Source of the DNA: Candidatus Anammoxibacter sp.
Lineage (GTDB): Bacteria > Planctomycetota > Brocadiia > Brocadiales > Anammoxibacteraceae
Assembly (NCBI GenBank): GCA_021777105.1
Contig: JAIQZQ010000030.1
Coordinates: 1 to 64,000, forward strand
Length of the DNA stretch: 64,000 bases
Reading direction: 5' to 3'
Part shown: in pieces, positions 8,609 through 17,374 of the stretch
Layout of the letters: every line of letters starts with the position of its first letter
How positions within the stretch are numbered: position 1 is the stretch's first letter
Notes under the pieces: model-generated
What the model was told of the DNA's origin: nothing
The model's database searches: none
Seen by the model: only the letters and a program-made list of their open reading frames with translations
Position numbers and translations under genes: made by a program

Positions 8609-9478
8609 CTAATTACGATTGGAGGCTTTTACAGGTTTTACCGCGCCGGTATTTAATCTTATACCGGTGTCTTCAATAGTGATAAGCTTTTTTTTGTAAA
8701 GGGCTCCTATAGACTTTTTATAGTTCTTTTTGCTCATGCCGAATAGTTTGTAAATAGTCTCGGGAGAACTTTTATCTGTAACAGGAAGAAATCCTCCCAT
8801 CTTTTGAAGTATCTCAATAATTGGATCTGATAGCTCTTTGATCTTCCCATAACCGGGTTTATAGAGTGTGAGGTCTATTTTTTTGTCATCTCTTATCTTT
8901 TTTATGAAACCTGTTGTAGCTTTTCCCTTTTTCAACTTTTGAAACACTTCGTTTTTATAAATTATGCCTTGAAAAGCGTTATTTATGATTGCGCTATATC
9001 CAATATCAGTCTCTTCATATAAAATCAACTCAACCTTTTCACCTTCCTTAAATGAGGCCTGTTCGTTATCAATAAACTTTTCCAAATGAGAAGATGCTAT
9101 GATGCGCTGAGTATCATCGTCAAGGTATACATAAACAAGGTATGAATTGCCCTTTTTCATCTTAACCTTCTGTTCATTAAAAGGAACCAGCAAATCTTTC
9201 TGCAACCCCCAGTCAAGGAAAGCCCCTGTCGCGTTAACCTCCACCACATTCAGATCGGCAAACTGACCGGTTACGGCATATGGAATTTGAGTTGTGGCAA
9301 TGATGCGGTCTTCTGAATCGTAGTAAATGAAGACTTCAATAATATCGTCTGGGTTGTATTCTTGTAATAAATACCTTTTGGGGACTAATATTTCGCCAAA
9401 ATCTCCGCCGTCCAGATAGAGCCCAAAATCAACATTCTTGACGACCTTTAGTTTGTTTAATTTCCCTATATTTACCAT
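8609..9478 (-). CDS. CvfB-like S1-domain RNA-binding protein
   Basis: 289 aa from the ATG at 9478 (MVNIGKLNKLKVVKNVDFGLYLDGG), the normal CvfB N-terminus. A longer reading to 9559 would translate the hairpin repeat and is rejected. Three S1-like modules follow (about 1-65, 70-140, 150-215; see FADLNVVEVNATGAFLDWGLQKDLLVPF), then a C-terminal winged helix (about 230-280, KMGGFLPVTDKSSPETIYKLFGMSKKNYKKSIGALYKKKLI). CvfB was described in Staphylococcus aureus as an RNA-binding virulence regulator. Repeat A copy 3 abuts the start codon, leaving no obvious Shine-Dalgarno. Confidence 0.9.
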   Translation of the reverse strand: MVNIGKLNKLKVVKNVDFGLYLDGGDFGEILVPKRYLLQEYNPDDIIEVFIYYDSEDRIIATTQIPYAVTGQFADLNVVEVNATGAFLDWGLQKDLLVPFNEQKVKMKKGNSYLVYVYLDDDTQRIIASSHLEKFIDNEQASFKEGEKVELILYEETDIGYSAIINNAFQGIIYKNEVFQKLKKGKATTGFIKKIRDDKKIDLTLYKPGYGKIKELSDPIIEILQKMGGFLPVTDKSSPETIYKLFGMSKKNYKKSIGALYKKKLITIEDTGIRLNTGAVKPVKASNRN

Positions 9479-9481
9479 GTG

Positions 9482-9533
9482 TATATGAACACTGAGCAGC
9501 TTGTCTGCCCTAGTGAGAATCATCCCCCCCCGA
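9482..9533 (+). repeat. Hairpin repeat family A, copy 3, abutting the cvfB start
   Basis: ATGAACACT box, stem GAGCAG-CTTGT-CTGCCC (one mismatch), TAGTGAGAAT, then a run of eight C. It is antisense to cvfB and ends 4 bp from its ATG. Confidence 0.8.
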
Positions 9534-9939
9534 TGGGAAAAAGATTTAAATTCACCCAAAGGGTGATTGTTAGTAGCACAGGCATCCTGCCTGTGATCAA
9601 TTGAAACACAGGCAAGGATGCCTGTGACACTATTAATTTGAATTTTAAAATCGCTTAGCGCCTATCGTCACCCATTAGAGGCCGCTTGTCAAGCAGAAAA
9701 GGCTATACTAAAACATTTGGGACGCGCGATCGTCAAATCCGCATTTCAAAGCAAAATCCTGATAAAAAAATAATAATTAAACTTTAAGGTTTAATTTTGT
9801 AAATACAGCCTATAAGTTTTACAATATTTACCTGATTTTTTTCTAAAAGCATTTGAACTCTCTGGTTACCAAGCAGGGGTTTGGGGGCAAGATAGTTGCA
9901 TTTTATTGTTAATTTTCCAATAAAAAGGAGGATATAAAA
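9534..9939. other. Divergent intergenic region between cvfB and SNF2 gene
   Basis: Contains repeat family D (9552-9650) and then about 290 bp of AT-rich DNA with no recognised element. The Shine-Dalgarno AAGGAGG at 9925-9931 serves the next gene. Confidence 0.5.
9552..9650 (+). repeat. Repeat family D, copy 1
   Basis: CACAGGCATCCTGCCTGTG hairpin, a spacer and CACAGGCAAGGATGCCTGTG in inverse order, with GGGTGATTG to the left and AATTTTAAAA to the right. A diverged full copy lies at 42550-42648. Confidence 0.75.
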
Positions 9940-12645
9940 TTGTTTTCATTAAATAAAAACATTATTAAGGAAACTATTGCCGACTCCGGCATTATTTATA
10001 AACGCGGGGAAAGGATATTTAACCTCGGCAACTATTACCAAAAAGAGGCTGATTTTGAAAAGCAGGCATTTAAATATATGATTGACGGCAATTATGGGGA
10101 CTATGATGTAACCGTTGAGTTTGTGCAAAGCAAGATAAAGTACCAGTGCTCATGCCCCTATTACGGCCTTGGCTGCAAACACACAGTCGCGGTTTGTCTT
10201 GATATAGTTGAGCATGTCGCCCGTTACAAATCGTTAAAGGAGCGTGAGGAGCCAACCACGCCGCCTTCAGAGACTGATCAACTCAGCTATGATGAGATAA
10301 GGCAACTCGCGTATGAAGATAGAATAAAGAGGGCTAAAAACGAGCTCTTTACCTTGACTATCGGCGACACATACAAAGGCGAGCACTTGATAACCAACGC
10401 TCAGGACAAGCAGTATATTGTGACGGTGCATGACCCGGCAAAAGATACGGGGCACTGTTCATGCCCTGATTTCAATACCAACAAACTTGGCGCATGCAAA
10501 CATATTATGCATGTTTTTACACAGATAAAGGCTAAAAAAGATTTTACGGAGAGGGCGCAAAAGGAGAAGGCCCCGTTTGTTCACCTATACTGGAACTCAA
10601 CCCTTGAAAAGCCGTGCTATTTTTATGACCGCAAACTTCCGGCCGGCATTGCGGATGAGTTTAACGAATATTTTAACGACAAGGGCGAGTTCAGTAAAAA
10701 TGACACGTCAAAACTGTTCCCTTTAATGGAGCGGCTCAGCGGCAAGAAGAATGTAAAGGTAGACGCAAACGTCATACAACGGGTTGACAACGCCCTGCTT
10801 CAGAAGGAAATTGACGAAGCAATGAAAGGCGGCTGCCCTGACCTGCCGTTTATTAAGGCTTCGCTTTATCCATACCAGAAAGAGGGCGTAAACTTTGCCG
10901 TTTACAAGAAATCCGCCATAATTGCGGATGAAATGGGGCTGGGCAAAACGTTGCAGGCCATTACAATCGCGCTGCTAAAAAGGGAAATATTCGGGTTTAA
11001 AAAGACGCTTATTGTCTGCCCTGCTTCGTTAAAGGAGCAATGGTATCGGGAAATAGAGCGTTTTACCGGCGAAACCGCCACTATTATCAGCGGTTCCAGA
11101 AATAAAAGGCAGGAAACATACGCAATGAACGGCGACTATTTTAAGATAACGAATTATGAGGCCGTGTTGCGCGACAACCTTGTCATACAGAGATACAGGC
11201 CCGATTTTGTCATACTGGACGAGGCGCAGAGAATCAAAAACTTTGAGACAAAGACGGCGCAGGCTATTAAATCAATACCGCACAAACAGTCACTCGTCAT
11301 TTCCGGCACGCCGCTTGAAAACAAGCTTGAAGACCTCTATTCAGTAGTGCAGTTTGCCGACCCTGAACTGTTTGCCCCGCTTTGGGAGTTTGCCGCCAAC
11401 TATTTTATTTTAAAAAAGAGCAAAAAGAACAGGGTGTTTGGCTACAAAGGGCTCAACGATATTCATAGTAAACTTAAATCTCTTGTTATCAGGCGCCGAA
11501 AAGAAGAGGTGTTAAAAGACCTCCCTGAACAGGTGTCAAATAATTACTATATTGATTTAACCAAGGAACAGTTGGAGATACACCAGGGCTACCTATCGTC
11601 GCTTTTGCCTATACTTAGCAAAAAATTCCTCACGCCAATGGATATCAGGCGCATTCAGCAACTGCTGGTTTCAATGCGCATGGTTTGCGACTCCACATTC
11701 CTGATTGATAGAAAAACAAACCTCTCTCCTAAATTAAAGGAGCTTGAAACCATTATCAGCGACCTTGTGCTTGAAAATGACCGCAAAGTGGTGATTTTTA
11801 CTGAATGGACAACCATGACTTTTCTAATAGGCAAGTCCCTTTCGGAACTCGGCATACCGTTTGTTGAATTCACCGGCAAGATTCCGGTAAACAAACGCCA
11901 GGCTCTTATTAATGAGTTTAATCAGAATCCGGAGTGCAAAGTCTTCCTCGCAACCGAGGCCGGCGGAGTAGGCTTAAACCTCCAGAGCGCGGACTGTGTT
12001 ATCAATTTTGAGCTGCCGTGGAATCCGGCCAAACTAAACCAGAGAATCGGCAGGGTTATGAGGATCGGTCAAAAAAGCAAATGCGTTAACGTGATTAATC
12101 TGATAGCAAAACAATCAATTGAGGAGAAGATATACGCGGGCATACAACTGAAACAGGAGCTTTTTGACGGCGTGTTTGACGGAACAACCGATATGGTTGA
12201 ATTCAGCCAGGAGAAAAAGGCTGAATTTATCAACCGTATACGTGAAATGCTTAACGACGATCAGGTTATACCCGCGCCGGAACAATCAGATCCTGAAGAG
12301 CTGCCTGAATCCACTCCGCATTTCCTCAACCCAAAAGCCCTTGGCAATGAAGAGCTTAACATTGCCGAAGAAGAGGATCTGGAATTTGAGGAGCAATCGT
12401 CTGAAACCGACGCGGCAACATCACCCGGCGCCACGGAACAAACCGGAGTTAAAGACACGCCGGCTGCTCCAACAGAGACACAAGAAAAAATGGAGCAGGC
12501 CCTTGAGCACGGCATGCAGTTTCTAAGCGGATTAATGGAGATGACCACCGGCAAACCAATCACGCCGGACAACGAGGGCAAATGCATAAAAGTCGATAAG
12601 GAAACCGGCGAAGTCACCATGAAGTTTAAACTGCCGGGATTTTAA
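9940..12645 (+). CDS. SNF2-family helicase with two N-terminal SWIM zinc fingers
   Basis: 901 aa; TTG start at 9940 with AAGGAGG eight bases upstream. Two CxCx(n)CxH SWIM motifs are present: CSCPYYGLGCKH (C70-H81) and CSCPDFNTNKLGACKH (about 172-187). The SNF2 motor follows: LYPYQKEGVNFAV, Walker A DEMGLGKT (about 329-336), DEAQ (about 425), SGTPLENKLEDLYS, then helicase-C motifs ATEAGGVGLNLQ and NQRIGRVMRIGQ. The last 150 residues are acidic and low-complexity. Such Swi2/Snf2 proteins are dsDNA translocases that remodel protein-DNA complexes; the bacterial substrate is unknown (RapA acts on RNA polymerase). A split version of the same architecture lies at 20331-24177. Confidence 0.93.
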   Translation: MFSLNKNIIKETIADSGIIYKRGERIFNLGNYYQKEADFEKQAFKYMIDGNYGDYDVTVEFVQSKIKYQCSCPYYGLGCKHTVAVCLDIVEHVARYKSLKEREEPTTPPSETDQLSYDEIRQLAYEDRIKRAKNELFTLTIGDTYKGEHLITNAQDKQYIVTVHDPAKDTGHCSCPDFNTNKLGACKHIMHVFTQIKAKKDFTERAQKEKAPFVHLYWNSTLEKPCYFYDRKLPAGIADEFNEYFNDKGEFSKNDTSKLFPLMERLSGKKNVKVDANVIQRVDNALLQKEIDEAMKGGCPDLPFIKASLYPYQKEGVNFAVYKKSAIIADEMGLGKTLQAITIALLKREIFGFKKTLIVCPASLKEQWYREIERFTGETATIISGSRNKRQETYAMNGDYFKITNYEAVLRDNLVIQRYRPDFVILDEAQRIKNFETKTAQAIKSIPHKQSLVISGTPLENKLEDLYSVVQFADPELFAPLWEFAANYFILKKSKKNRVFGYKGLNDIHSKLKSLVIRRRKEEVLKDLPEQVSNNYYIDLTKEQLEIHQGYLSSLLPILSKKFLTPMDIRRIQQLLVSMRMVCDSTFLIDRKTNLSPKLKELETIISDLVLENDRKVVIFTEWTTMTFLIGKSLSELGIPFVEFTGKIPVNKRQALINEFNQNPECKVFLATEAGGVGLNLQSADCVINFELPWNPAKLNQRIGRVMRIGQKSKCVNVINLIAKQSIEEKIYAGIQLKQELFDGVFDGTTDMVEFSQEKKAEFINRIREMLNDDQVIPAPEQSDPEELPESTPHFLNPKALGNEELNIAEEEDLEFEEQSSETDAATSPGATEQTGVKDTPAAPTETQEKMEQALEHGMQFLSGLMEMTTGKPITPDNEGKCIKVDKETGEVTMKFKLPGF

Positions 12646-12992
12646 CTGGATTCTCGATGCTGGATTCTGGATGCCGACTATGCGGCAACTTGATATCTTT
12701 TTGTCAACTTCCAATTGGATTACCAATTACACATATGGTTTATCATAAATTATTGATGGGCACGCTACGCTTTGCCCATCCTACATTCTGATGACTGATG
12801 ACTGACAGCCGGCTGCGCGGCTGTTGATGTTTTTTCAGGAGAGAACGCCGGCAAACTACCTCCCCTCTAAAAAGATGGGAACGAGGGGTGTGTAAATTTT
12901 GAACGTAAAATCGGTTGTTTTTTAGTTGGAGTAATTTTGCGTATTACTATAAAATGCTTAAGCTTAAAACGCGCAAAGTAATAATGCTAAAT

Positions 12993-13053
12993 AAATGAAC
13001 ACTGAGCCGCTTGTCTACTCTAATGGGAATTATCCTCGAAAAAGATGATTATA
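12993..13053 (+). repeat. Hairpin repeat family A, copy 4
   Basis: AATGAACACT box, stem GAGCCG-CTTGT-CTACTC (one mismatch), TAATGGGAATTATCC. It ends 1 bp before the inverted repeat of family B element 13055-13145. Confidence 0.75.
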
Positions 13054-13054
13054 G

Positions 13055-13145
13055 CCTAAGTTGAGCGATTTAAATATTTACCTTTAATTCCCCCTCCCTT
13101 GATGGGAGGGGTTAGGGGAGGGTGATAAGAATCGCTCAATTTAGG
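13055..13145 (+). repeat. Family B element with 16-bp terminal inverted repeats (copy 2)
   Basis: 91 bp. The ends are CCTAAGTTGAGCGATT (13055-13070) and AATCGCTCAATTTAGG (13130-13145), reverse complements with one mismatch. The core holds CCCCCTCCC-TTGAT-GGGAGGGG then TTAGGGGAGGGTGATAAG. Other copies: 5002-5066, 24251-24320, 24377-24438, 29757-29827, 45587-45642; a solo end lies near 56046. Confidence 0.8.
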
Positions 13146-13220
13146 TATATGTTAATTGATATCATCCAAACATATATTATGCGCAAATTTTCTACTATTT
13201 CTATATATTCGTAAGTTTCA

Positions 13221-14426
13221 ATGCATAAGTTAAACAATGTTAATATGGCGTCCCTTTTGAAAAAAGATGAAGAGGGATATGTAAAACGTCTAGAGGGAAA
13301 ACTGCTTAAAAGCAGAAAACGATACAAGCTTATTGACCTGTTTTCAGGCGCAGGCGGAATGTCTTTAGGCTTTTCAGAACGTTTTGGCCAGCCGTTTAAG
13401 CATGTTTGGGCCAATGATTTTAATAAATATTGCGCTGATACTTATAATTATAATTTCGGCAATATTTGCGTTAATGGCGATATCTATGAAATACTTAATG
13501 ACACTAACAAAAAGATTCCAAAAGCCGATATCGTAATAGGCGGCCCGCCATGCCAGGGCTTTAGCCTTTTGAACAAAAAACGGGAAAACGACCCTCGCAA
13601 GGAATTATGGAAACCGTTTTTAAACATTGTTAAAGATTCGGAAGCCTCCGTCTTTGTCATGGAAAATGTAGCGGCTATTTTGGGTTCATTAGAGCATAGT
13701 GAAATTATCAAGGAGGCGGAATCAATGGGATTTAGAGTCTGCCACGGAAAACTTATTGCCGCTGATTACGGTGTGCCACAGACGCGAACAAGGGCCTTTA
13801 TTATTGGTTGCCGGTTTGCGGATCCATCAATGTTGTTTCCTCCGCGCAAAACACATTGCAAGCCGGAACCAAACAATGGCCGGCTAAAGCTTGCGGAAAT
13901 AAACAAAAACGGATGCCTTCCCGGCTGCAAAGACTGGAGAGCCGTTCGCGCCGCTATAGGCGATCTGCCGGCCCCAAAAGGCAACGAGATGCAGAACATT
14001 GCGCCTCCGCTTGACCTCCATTTTGGACGCAACCCAACTGATTTGAGCGTTAAACGTTATAGGGCCATACCTGAGCAAGGGATGAACAGGTTCGACCTCC
14101 AAAGAATTGCGCCGGAACTAACTCCTAAATGCTGGATTCGCAAAAAATCAGGCGGAACGGATCTATTTGGACGACTTTGGTGGGATCGGCCGGCCTTTAC
14201 AATACGCACGGAATTCTTTAAGCCTGAAAAAGGGCGGTATCTCCACCCTGAACAGAACAGGCCTATTACACACAGGGAAGCCGCGCGTTTTCAAAGCTTT
14301 CCCGATGATTTTCATTTTACCGGCACAAAATTGGAAATAGCAAAACAAATCGGGAATGCCGTCCCGCCATTGCTTGCGGCGCGAGTGGCTGATGTTGCCC
14401 GCGTTTTGCTTTCAACCCAAACGTAA
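13221..14426 (+). CDS. dcm: DNA (cytosine-5) methyltransferase
   Basis: 401 aa. All main C5-methyltransferase motifs are present: I (DLFSGAGGMSLGF, 39-51), IV with the catalytic Cys (PPCQGFS, C111), VI (MENV, about 146), VIII (QTRTRAFIIG, about 188-197) and X (QIGNAVPP near the C-terminus). The target-recognition region between VIII and X is about 140 residues. A vsr gene follows on the same strand; Vsr repairs T:G mismatches left by 5-methylcytosine deamination, which supports genuine 5mC methylation. No restriction endonuclease gene adjoins, so it may be an orphan epigenetic enzyme or the remnant of a restriction system. The target is not readable from sequence. Confidence 0.93.
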   Translation: MHKLNNVNMASLLKKDEEGYVKRLEGKLLKSRKRYKLIDLFSGAGGMSLGFSERFGQPFKHVWANDFNKYCADTYNYNFGNICVNGDIYEILNDTNKKIPKADIVIGGPPCQGFSLLNKKRENDPRKELWKPFLNIVKDSEASVFVMENVAAILGSLEHSEIIKEAESMGFRVCHGKLIAADYGVPQTRTRAFIIGCRFADPSMLFPPRKTHCKPEPNNGRLKLAEINKNGCLPGCKDWRAVRAAIGDLPAPKGNEMQNIAPPLDLHFGRNPTDLSVKRYRAIPEQGMNRFDLQRIAPELTPKCWIRKKSGGTDLFGRLWWDRPAFTIRTEFFKPEKGRYLHPEQNRPITHREAARFQSFPDDFHFTGTKLEIAKQIGNAVPPLLAARVADVARVLLSTQT

Positions 14427-14492
14427 ATCATTAAATAAGTTCAAACTGAACTCAGAAATTATACCTGTATCTTTTGAACGCCGGCAATGTTT

Positions 14493-14631
14493 AAGTGACT
14501 AAAGTTTAAAGTGAACTAAAGTTCATGTAAAAATTTTCAATTTTTGAATGTTTAATTTATTAAAAGCCAAAAATCTTTGATTTTTACCAAAACTTTAGAT
14601 CACTTTAGTTCACTTTAAACTTTAGTCACTT
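14493..14631. repeat. Long inverted repeat between dcm and vsr
   Basis: Perfect 29-bp arms at 14493-14521 and 14603-14631 (left arm begins AAGTGACTAAAGTTTAAAG), separated by 81 bp. Each arm is built of imperfect AGTGA(A)CTAAAGT units. Part of the loop (14524-14550, reverse strand) and the 17-mer at 14592-14608 recur at 38977-39021. It may be a small mobile element or an intra-operon attenuator. Confidence 0.8.
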
Positions 14632-14712
14632 GTTTATCCTGATCGCTTTGGGATCTTTTCGCGGACAAGGATAATTTTTTCTCTGAATTCAGTTTGAACT
14701 TACATAATTAAT

Positions 14713-15129
14713 ATGGACGTATTCGACAAACAAAAACGAAGCAGTATTATGTCAACGGTTAAAAACCGCAACACAAAGCCGGAATTGATTGTGCGTTCCA
14801 TGTTGCATAGAATGGGTTATAGATTCCGTATTCATCGCCGGGATTTGCCCGGCAATCCCGATATAACACTGCCGAAACATAAAAAAATTGTTTTTGTTCA
14901 TGGATGTTTCTGGCACGGCCATAAAAAGTGCCGAAGGGCAAAACGGCCAACGACAAATCAGGAATTCTGGAATAAAAAATTAAATAGCAATATTAAAAGA
15001 GACAATAAAAACGTCTTAGAGTTGAACAAAGCCGGATGGCAAACGCTTGTGGTATGGTCTTGCGAAATTAAAGATAAAGACAACCTGATGCAGAGATTGC
15101 AAAATTTTATTGCCGGAGTTAGCAAATAA
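14713..15129 (+). CDS. vsr: Very short patch repair (Vsr) mismatch endonuclease
   Basis: 138 aa, full length. It opens with MDVFDKQKRSSIMSTVKNRNTKPELIVRSMLHRMGYRFRIH, the standard Vsr N-terminus. The catalytic core is LPGNPDITLPKHKKIVFVHGCFWHGH (about 46-71) with the key Asp in PDI and the zinc/active-site His-Cys cluster GCFWHGHKKC. Vsr nicks 5' of the T in T:G mismatches that arise when 5-methylcytosine deaminates. It follows the methyltransferase by 286 bp, with a long inverted repeat in between. Confidence 0.95.
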   Translation: MDVFDKQKRSSIMSTVKNRNTKPELIVRSMLHRMGYRFRIHRRDLPGNPDITLPKHKKIVFVHGCFWHGHKKCRRAKRPTTNQEFWNKKLNSNIKRDNKNVLELNKAGWQTLVVWSCEIKDKDNLMQRLQNFIAGVSK

Positions 15130-15130
15130 C

Positions 15131-15161
15131 AGCACGGTGGCACAGGCATCCTGCCTGTGAA
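15131..15161 (+). repeat. Repeat family D, half copy
   Basis: CACAGGCATCCTGCCTGTGA, the hairpin half of the element seen complete at 9552-9650, here just after vsr. Confidence 0.6.
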
Positions 15162-15168
15162 GAGGCCG

Positions 15169-15705
15169 TTACTTACTACACGGAATTTGCTCAACAATCT
15201 TTGCCTCGGAGGCTGCAACTTTGGCGAAATCATACAGCTCCGTGTCGGGTTCGCGCAGGTGCGCAAACGCCTCGCCTTCCAACAGGCACCCTGTGGCGGC
15301 GGTGTCGTAGGCAAGAACTTTGCCCTCTTTATTTAAAAGGTTATATTGTATAGTGAATACAAGGCCGGCCCTTTTGCCGTCTTCCGGTTTAACCTCGTTG
15401 TTATCCTTGCTGCTAATCGCTGCCGTTTTTTTGCGAATGCCGGTTATTTTCCAGCCCCATTTCACAACATCCTGCTGAGTAACCATATCTCTATAAATCT
15501 GCGTAAATTTATAACCGTCGCTTATAATATCAAACGCAGACTTGTTTGGTCTTTGCGCTGACATTCTCCACGCAATCTGCTCCTTTGCCAACTTTGACTT
15601 TTTCATGCCCACAAGCCCCTTGTTGGTTACATAGGCCATAATAAAACTAATGCCAAATACGATTATTACTATTCCACCTATAACTTTAACCGGTCTCGGA
15701 ATCAT
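15169..15705 (-). CDS. Membrane-anchored protein of unknown function
   Basis: 178 aa from the ATG at 15705, chosen because GGAAGGG lies just upstream; an upstream start at 15738 lacks one. One N-terminal transmembrane segment (VIGGIVIIVFGISFIMAYVT, about 7-26) is followed by an extracytoplasmic domain with beta-rich segments (WGWKITGIRKKTAAISS..., GLVFTIQYNLLNKEGKVLAYDTAATGCLLEGEAF). No known family recognised. It is convergent with vsr and precedes the other membrane protein on the same strand in reverse order; no functional clue. Confidence 0.6.
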   Translation of the reverse strand: MIPRPVKVIGGIVIIVFGISFIMAYVTNKGLVGMKKSKLAKEQIAWRMSAQRPNKSAFDIISDGYKFTQIYRDMVTQQDVVKWGWKITGIRKKTAAISSKDNNEVKPEDGKRAGLVFTIQYNLLNKEGKVLAYDTAATGCLLEGEAFAHLREPDTELYDFAKVAASEAKIVEQIPCSK

Positions 15706-15845
15706 CTTTACCCTTCCCTGCCCTAAAATAGAGCGCAATGCGTCTGTAAAATATATTTCGTTTCAATTTATACCAAATTATCCGCAAAATAGAAAGAAAA
15801 TAGACCTGTAATTAAGAGAACAACGGATTAGCTGAATCCAGAGCC

Positions 15846-17126
15846 TTAACGAACCCGCTTTAACAATGCCGCTTTATCATTGGCAGGTTCGGCCGGCTTC
15901 TTTTTTACAATATTTGAAATGATTTTATCCATTAATGAAAACAATACTTCAACACTGTACCCGCATAAAAACGAAAGCGCAAATGTCGATAGTCCGGACA
16001 AGGCCTTGTCTGAATCAGGCGTGAGAAACCAACCAATCGAAAGCCCGGCCAACGCGCCGGTGGTTATTCTCAACCTATAATTGATGTCTGATTCTGCTGT
16101 GTATGTCAACTCCTTGATCTCCCTTGAGAGCGAGCGCAGCACAAACATGCAGGCCCCAAGCAAGCCGTATAACAACGGCAGAAAATACATTTGTATCGTC
16201 TCCGTCACATAACCGGCGGCAATTTTGTTTAAAAACAGCCTGTTTCTTGATTTGTTGTGTTGAAGCTGAAGTTCTAAATCCATTTTCTTTTTATAAAGAG
16301 CTTTCAGCGCGCTTCCAGTGTCCGCATTTTTGACTTTTTGAGCCTCAATCTTTTTTATGTTATTAACAATTTGCTCCTTTTCTCTTCTTAGTTTAAAGGC
16401 AAAGTAATTTCGCACTTTCCCGTCAAACTCATCCTTATTCATAACAGCTAACCATACCTTGTTCCAACTGCGCAACAGTTCGTAGTGAGCGTCCTGTTCC
16501 TGCTGAATAGTAGTTATTTTAGCCCCCAATCTTTCTAAATCAGGATCGTGAGTATGGACCTTTTCATCAACTGCTATGTTATCTATACGCGCCTTGACAA
16601 GGTTAAGGCCTTTAAGATTTTTTATTTTCTCGATTTCAAGTTTAAGCGCAACTTTTTCACTAAATAAAGTTTTCAATTTAGTTGTCGCCGAAGTTCCAAT
16701 TAACCAATAAATCTGAATGGCAAGCAGAGCCGCCAGCGCGCATACGGCAAACATCCGATACTGAAAGACGGCTTTACGCGCCTTGCTCTTTACCTTCTTC
16801 TTGCCGCTTTTTGATAGAGGTTTAATAGATTTTAAGGAGTTTATAGTTACAGGCTTGACAATTGACGCCAAAGTGTTATACGCCATCCAAAAGTTAAACT
16901 CAGTTTCAGGCGTCCATTTTTTATTGCGCAACAGATATTTGGATTCAACAATCTTCTTTATTATCTCAGGCTCGACATCCAACCCCTCATTTGATATGTA
17001 AACAACCAAAAGCTGCGCTTCTTCCACAGCCTTTGAAATATCAATAGTTACAGTCTCGCTTTCCGTAGCCACATCTTTATCCGATGAAGAGTTTTCTTCC
17101 GCGCTATTTTCTGAATCAATGCTCAT
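15846..17126 (-). CDS. Multi-pass membrane protein with central coiled coil, unknown function
   Basis: 426 aa from the ATG at 17126, which has AAAGGACA upstream (a TTG at 17156 is less likely). An acidic Ser-rich N-terminus and a soluble domain (about 25-100) come first, then a membrane segment (FAVCALAALLAIQIYWLIG). A long charged helical region follows (about 150-285: KVALKLEIEKIKNLKG..., LRREKEQIVNNIKKIEAQKV), then three further hydrophobic segments (YFLPLLYGLLGACMFVL, ITTGALAGLSIGWFLT, LSTFALSFLCGYSVEVLF). The layout resembles a sensor or scaffold with an extracytoplasmic coiled coil, but I recognise no family. Monocistronic. Confidence 0.7.
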   Translation of the reverse strand: MSIDSENSAEENSSSDKDVATESETVTIDISKAVEEAQLLVVYISNEGLDVEPEIIKKIVESKYLLRNKKWTPETEFNFWMAYNTLASIVKPVTINSLKSIKPLSKSGKKKVKSKARKAVFQYRMFAVCALAALLAIQIYWLIGTSATTKLKTLFSEKVALKLEIEKIKNLKGLNLVKARIDNIAVDEKVHTHDPDLERLGAKITTIQQEQDAHYELLRSWNKVWLAVMNKDEFDGKVRNYFAFKLRREKEQIVNNIKKIEAQKVKNADTGSALKALYKKKMDLELQLQHNKSRNRLFLNKIAAGYVTETIQMYFLPLLYGLLGACMFVLRSLSREIKELTYTAESDINYRLRITTGALAGLSIGWFLTPDSDKALSGLSTFALSFLCGYSVEVLFSLMDKIISNIVKKKPAEPANDKAALLKRVR

Positions 17127-17374
17127 ATTTTGTCCTTTAATTAAAGAAAAAGACAAAATTTAGCATATACCAGTCACAAAACAGTCACAATTTAAGGCCT
17201 ACGGAACTCGAAGATTGAGTTTTTGGAAGGAATTTATAACAGATTGAAATTTCAAAAACATTGACAGTCAAGGATGTTATGAAAATGAAAATTTAGAAGA
17301 TAATTTCGGATTTCAAAGTCCATCAGCGGAACTCCAACTATTCGATAATGCTAACGTTTACCAAACTCAGCATC

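Larger units (their letters stand above)
12646..13220. other. Repeat-rich intergenic region before dcm
   Basis: 575 bp. In order: degenerate CTGGATTCT units (12650-12670), a hairpin GATGGGCA...TGCCCATC (about 12755-12781), a CAGCCGGCTGCGCGGCTG hairpin, a GGGAACGAGGGGTGTGTAA tag (about 12877-12895, also at about 31782-31800), hairpin repeat A copy 4 and element B copy 2. No gene visible. Confidence 0.6.

Noticed and set aside
9479..9559. N-terminal extension of CvfB through the hairpin repeat
   Set aside because: The extension translates repeat DNA, while the downstream start matches the family N-terminus exactly.
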